Origin: Lachnospiraceae bacterium
Lineage (GTDB): Bacteria > Bacillota > Clostridia > Lachnospirales > Lachnospiraceae
Length of the DNA: 6,316 nucleotides
Direction of reading: 5' to 3'
NCBI GenBank assembly: GCA_019420465.1
Contig: JAHZHB010000065.1
Coordinates: forward strand, 1-6,316
In this document: positions 5,789 to 6,316 of the stretch, in pieces
How the letters are laid out: each line of letters begins with the position of its first letter
Position numbering within the stretch: the stretch's first letter is position 1
The notes under the pieces: generated by a model
Told to the model about the DNA's origin: nothing
Databases searched by the model: none
Seen by the model: the letters and a program-made list of their open reading frames with translations, nothing else
Made by a program: the position numbers and the translations under genes

Positions 5789-6316
5789 CTACCATCTCCG
5801 GATATGCTTCATCTGCTTTCCCGCCACGCGGTTCATCAGATAGATAGCTGCAAAGGCGATCACCAGCACGATCACGACCCAGACTCCTGCCGTCAGATAA
5901 TCGCCATCCTGAATTACCATGGCGATCCTCTGAGATACCGTTGCCGTCTTTCCCGAAATATTTCCGGCCAGCATGGATGTCGCACCGTATTCGCCCATAG
6001 CTCTGGCAAACGTCAGGATCGTACCGGATACGATTCCCGGTCCTGCGGCCGGAACCACAACTTTCCAGAAAATCTCCATTTCACTCATCCCCAGCGTCCG
6101 CCCGGCAAAGATCAGATCCGCATCCACCTGCTCAAAGGCGGCTCTGGCATTTCTGTACATCAACGGCAGTGAGATCACCGTTGCCGCCAGAATACAGCCA
6201 AGCCACGTCTGCACTACTTTAATATCAAACGTCTCATACAGAAAGCTGCCCACCATTCTTCTCTTACTGAAGATCAGCAGCAGAAAAAAACCGGCCACCG
6301 TAGGCGGCAGCACCAT
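5789..6316 (-). CDS. modB: Molybdate ABC transporter permease ModB (5' end cut by window edge)
   Basis: This is the C-terminal 175 residues of the membrane subunit of the molybdate importer. The visible part starts in a VLPPTVAGFFLL segment that matches the VLPP stretch about 50 residues into E. coli ModB (229 residues). The ATG at the very edge is therefore an internal Met and roughly 50 N-terminal residues are missing. Hydrophobic segments are visible around fragment residues 35-55 (WLGCILAATVISLPLMY), 95-115 and 140-161. The cytoplasmic EAA loop, which docks onto the ATPase, is AGRTLGMSEMEIFWKVVVP at about 71-89, followed by GPGIVSG and ARAMGEYGAT, both typical of ModB. The stop is TAG at 5791-5789. 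The substrate-binding protein ModA would be expected upstream, outside the window. Whether the system prefers molybdate or tungstate cannot be told from this fragment. Confidence 0.95.
   Translation of the reverse strand: MVLPPTVAGFFLLLIFSKRRMVGSFLYETFDIKVVQTWLGCILAATVISLPLMYRNARAAFEQVDADLIFAGRTLGMSEMEIFWKVVVPAAGPGIVSGTILTFARAMGEYGATSMLAGNISGKTATVSQRIAMVIQDGDYLTAGVWVVIVLVIAFAAIYLMNRVAGKQMKHIRRW

Noticed and set aside
6314..6316. ATG at the right edge as the true start of modB
   Set aside because: The residues that follow match a stretch about 50 residues into known ModB proteins, so the gene must continue beyond the window.

Overview
The window is one compact block of molybdenum cofactor (Moco) genes, all read on the minus strand. 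It runs from a molybdate-transport permease at the right edge to a MOSC-MogA fusion at the left edge. Order in the direction of transcription: modB (5' end outside the window) - moaC - modC - a MoeA-like molybdopterin-binding protein - an XdhC/CoxI-family protein - moaA - MOSC-MogA fusion (3' end outside the window). No gene on the plus strand is supported; the long plus-strand frames are shadows of these genes. I saw no tRNA, rRNA, mobile element, CRISPR array or long repeat.

The organism is probably a Gram-positive anaerobe of the Clostridia, perhaps a Lachnospiraceae relative. This is inferred from strong AAGGAG-type ribosome binding sites, tight same-strand packing, moderate base composition, and the pairing of a MOSC-MogA fusion with a Cys-tailed MoeA-like protein and an XdhC protein. 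It is not proven by any marker gene.

Region by region: 5789-6316 and 4237-5286 encode the membrane and ATPase parts of a molybdate (possibly tungstate) ABC importer. Between them sits moaC (5286-5765), which shares one base with modC. A 94-base gap (4143-4236) with a perfect short hairpin precedes the MoeA-like gene (3117-4142), whose start is set by a clear AAGGAG six bases upstream. The XdhC gene (2085-3116) begins two bases past the preceding stop codon. A second gap (1942-2084) is AT-rich, with a weak promoter candidate and an AT-only dyad. Then come moaA (976-1941) and the MOSC-MogA fusion (1-901).

Together, ModB/ModC import the oxyanion. MoaA and MoaC convert GTP to cyclic pyranopterin monophosphate. 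The MogA half adenylylates molybdopterin and the MoeA-like protein probably acts at or near metal insertion. XdhC and perhaps the MOSC half would tune the cofactor (sulfuration or delivery) for a molybdenum hydroxylase of the xanthine dehydrogenase or aldehyde oxidoreductase type. MoaD, MoaE, MoeB, ModA and the client enzyme are not in the window. The pathway is well known. The unusual points are architectural: moaC wedged into the transporter genes, an XdhC with its two domains in reversed order, a cysteine-rich tail on the MoeA-like protein, and the MOSC-MogA fusion.
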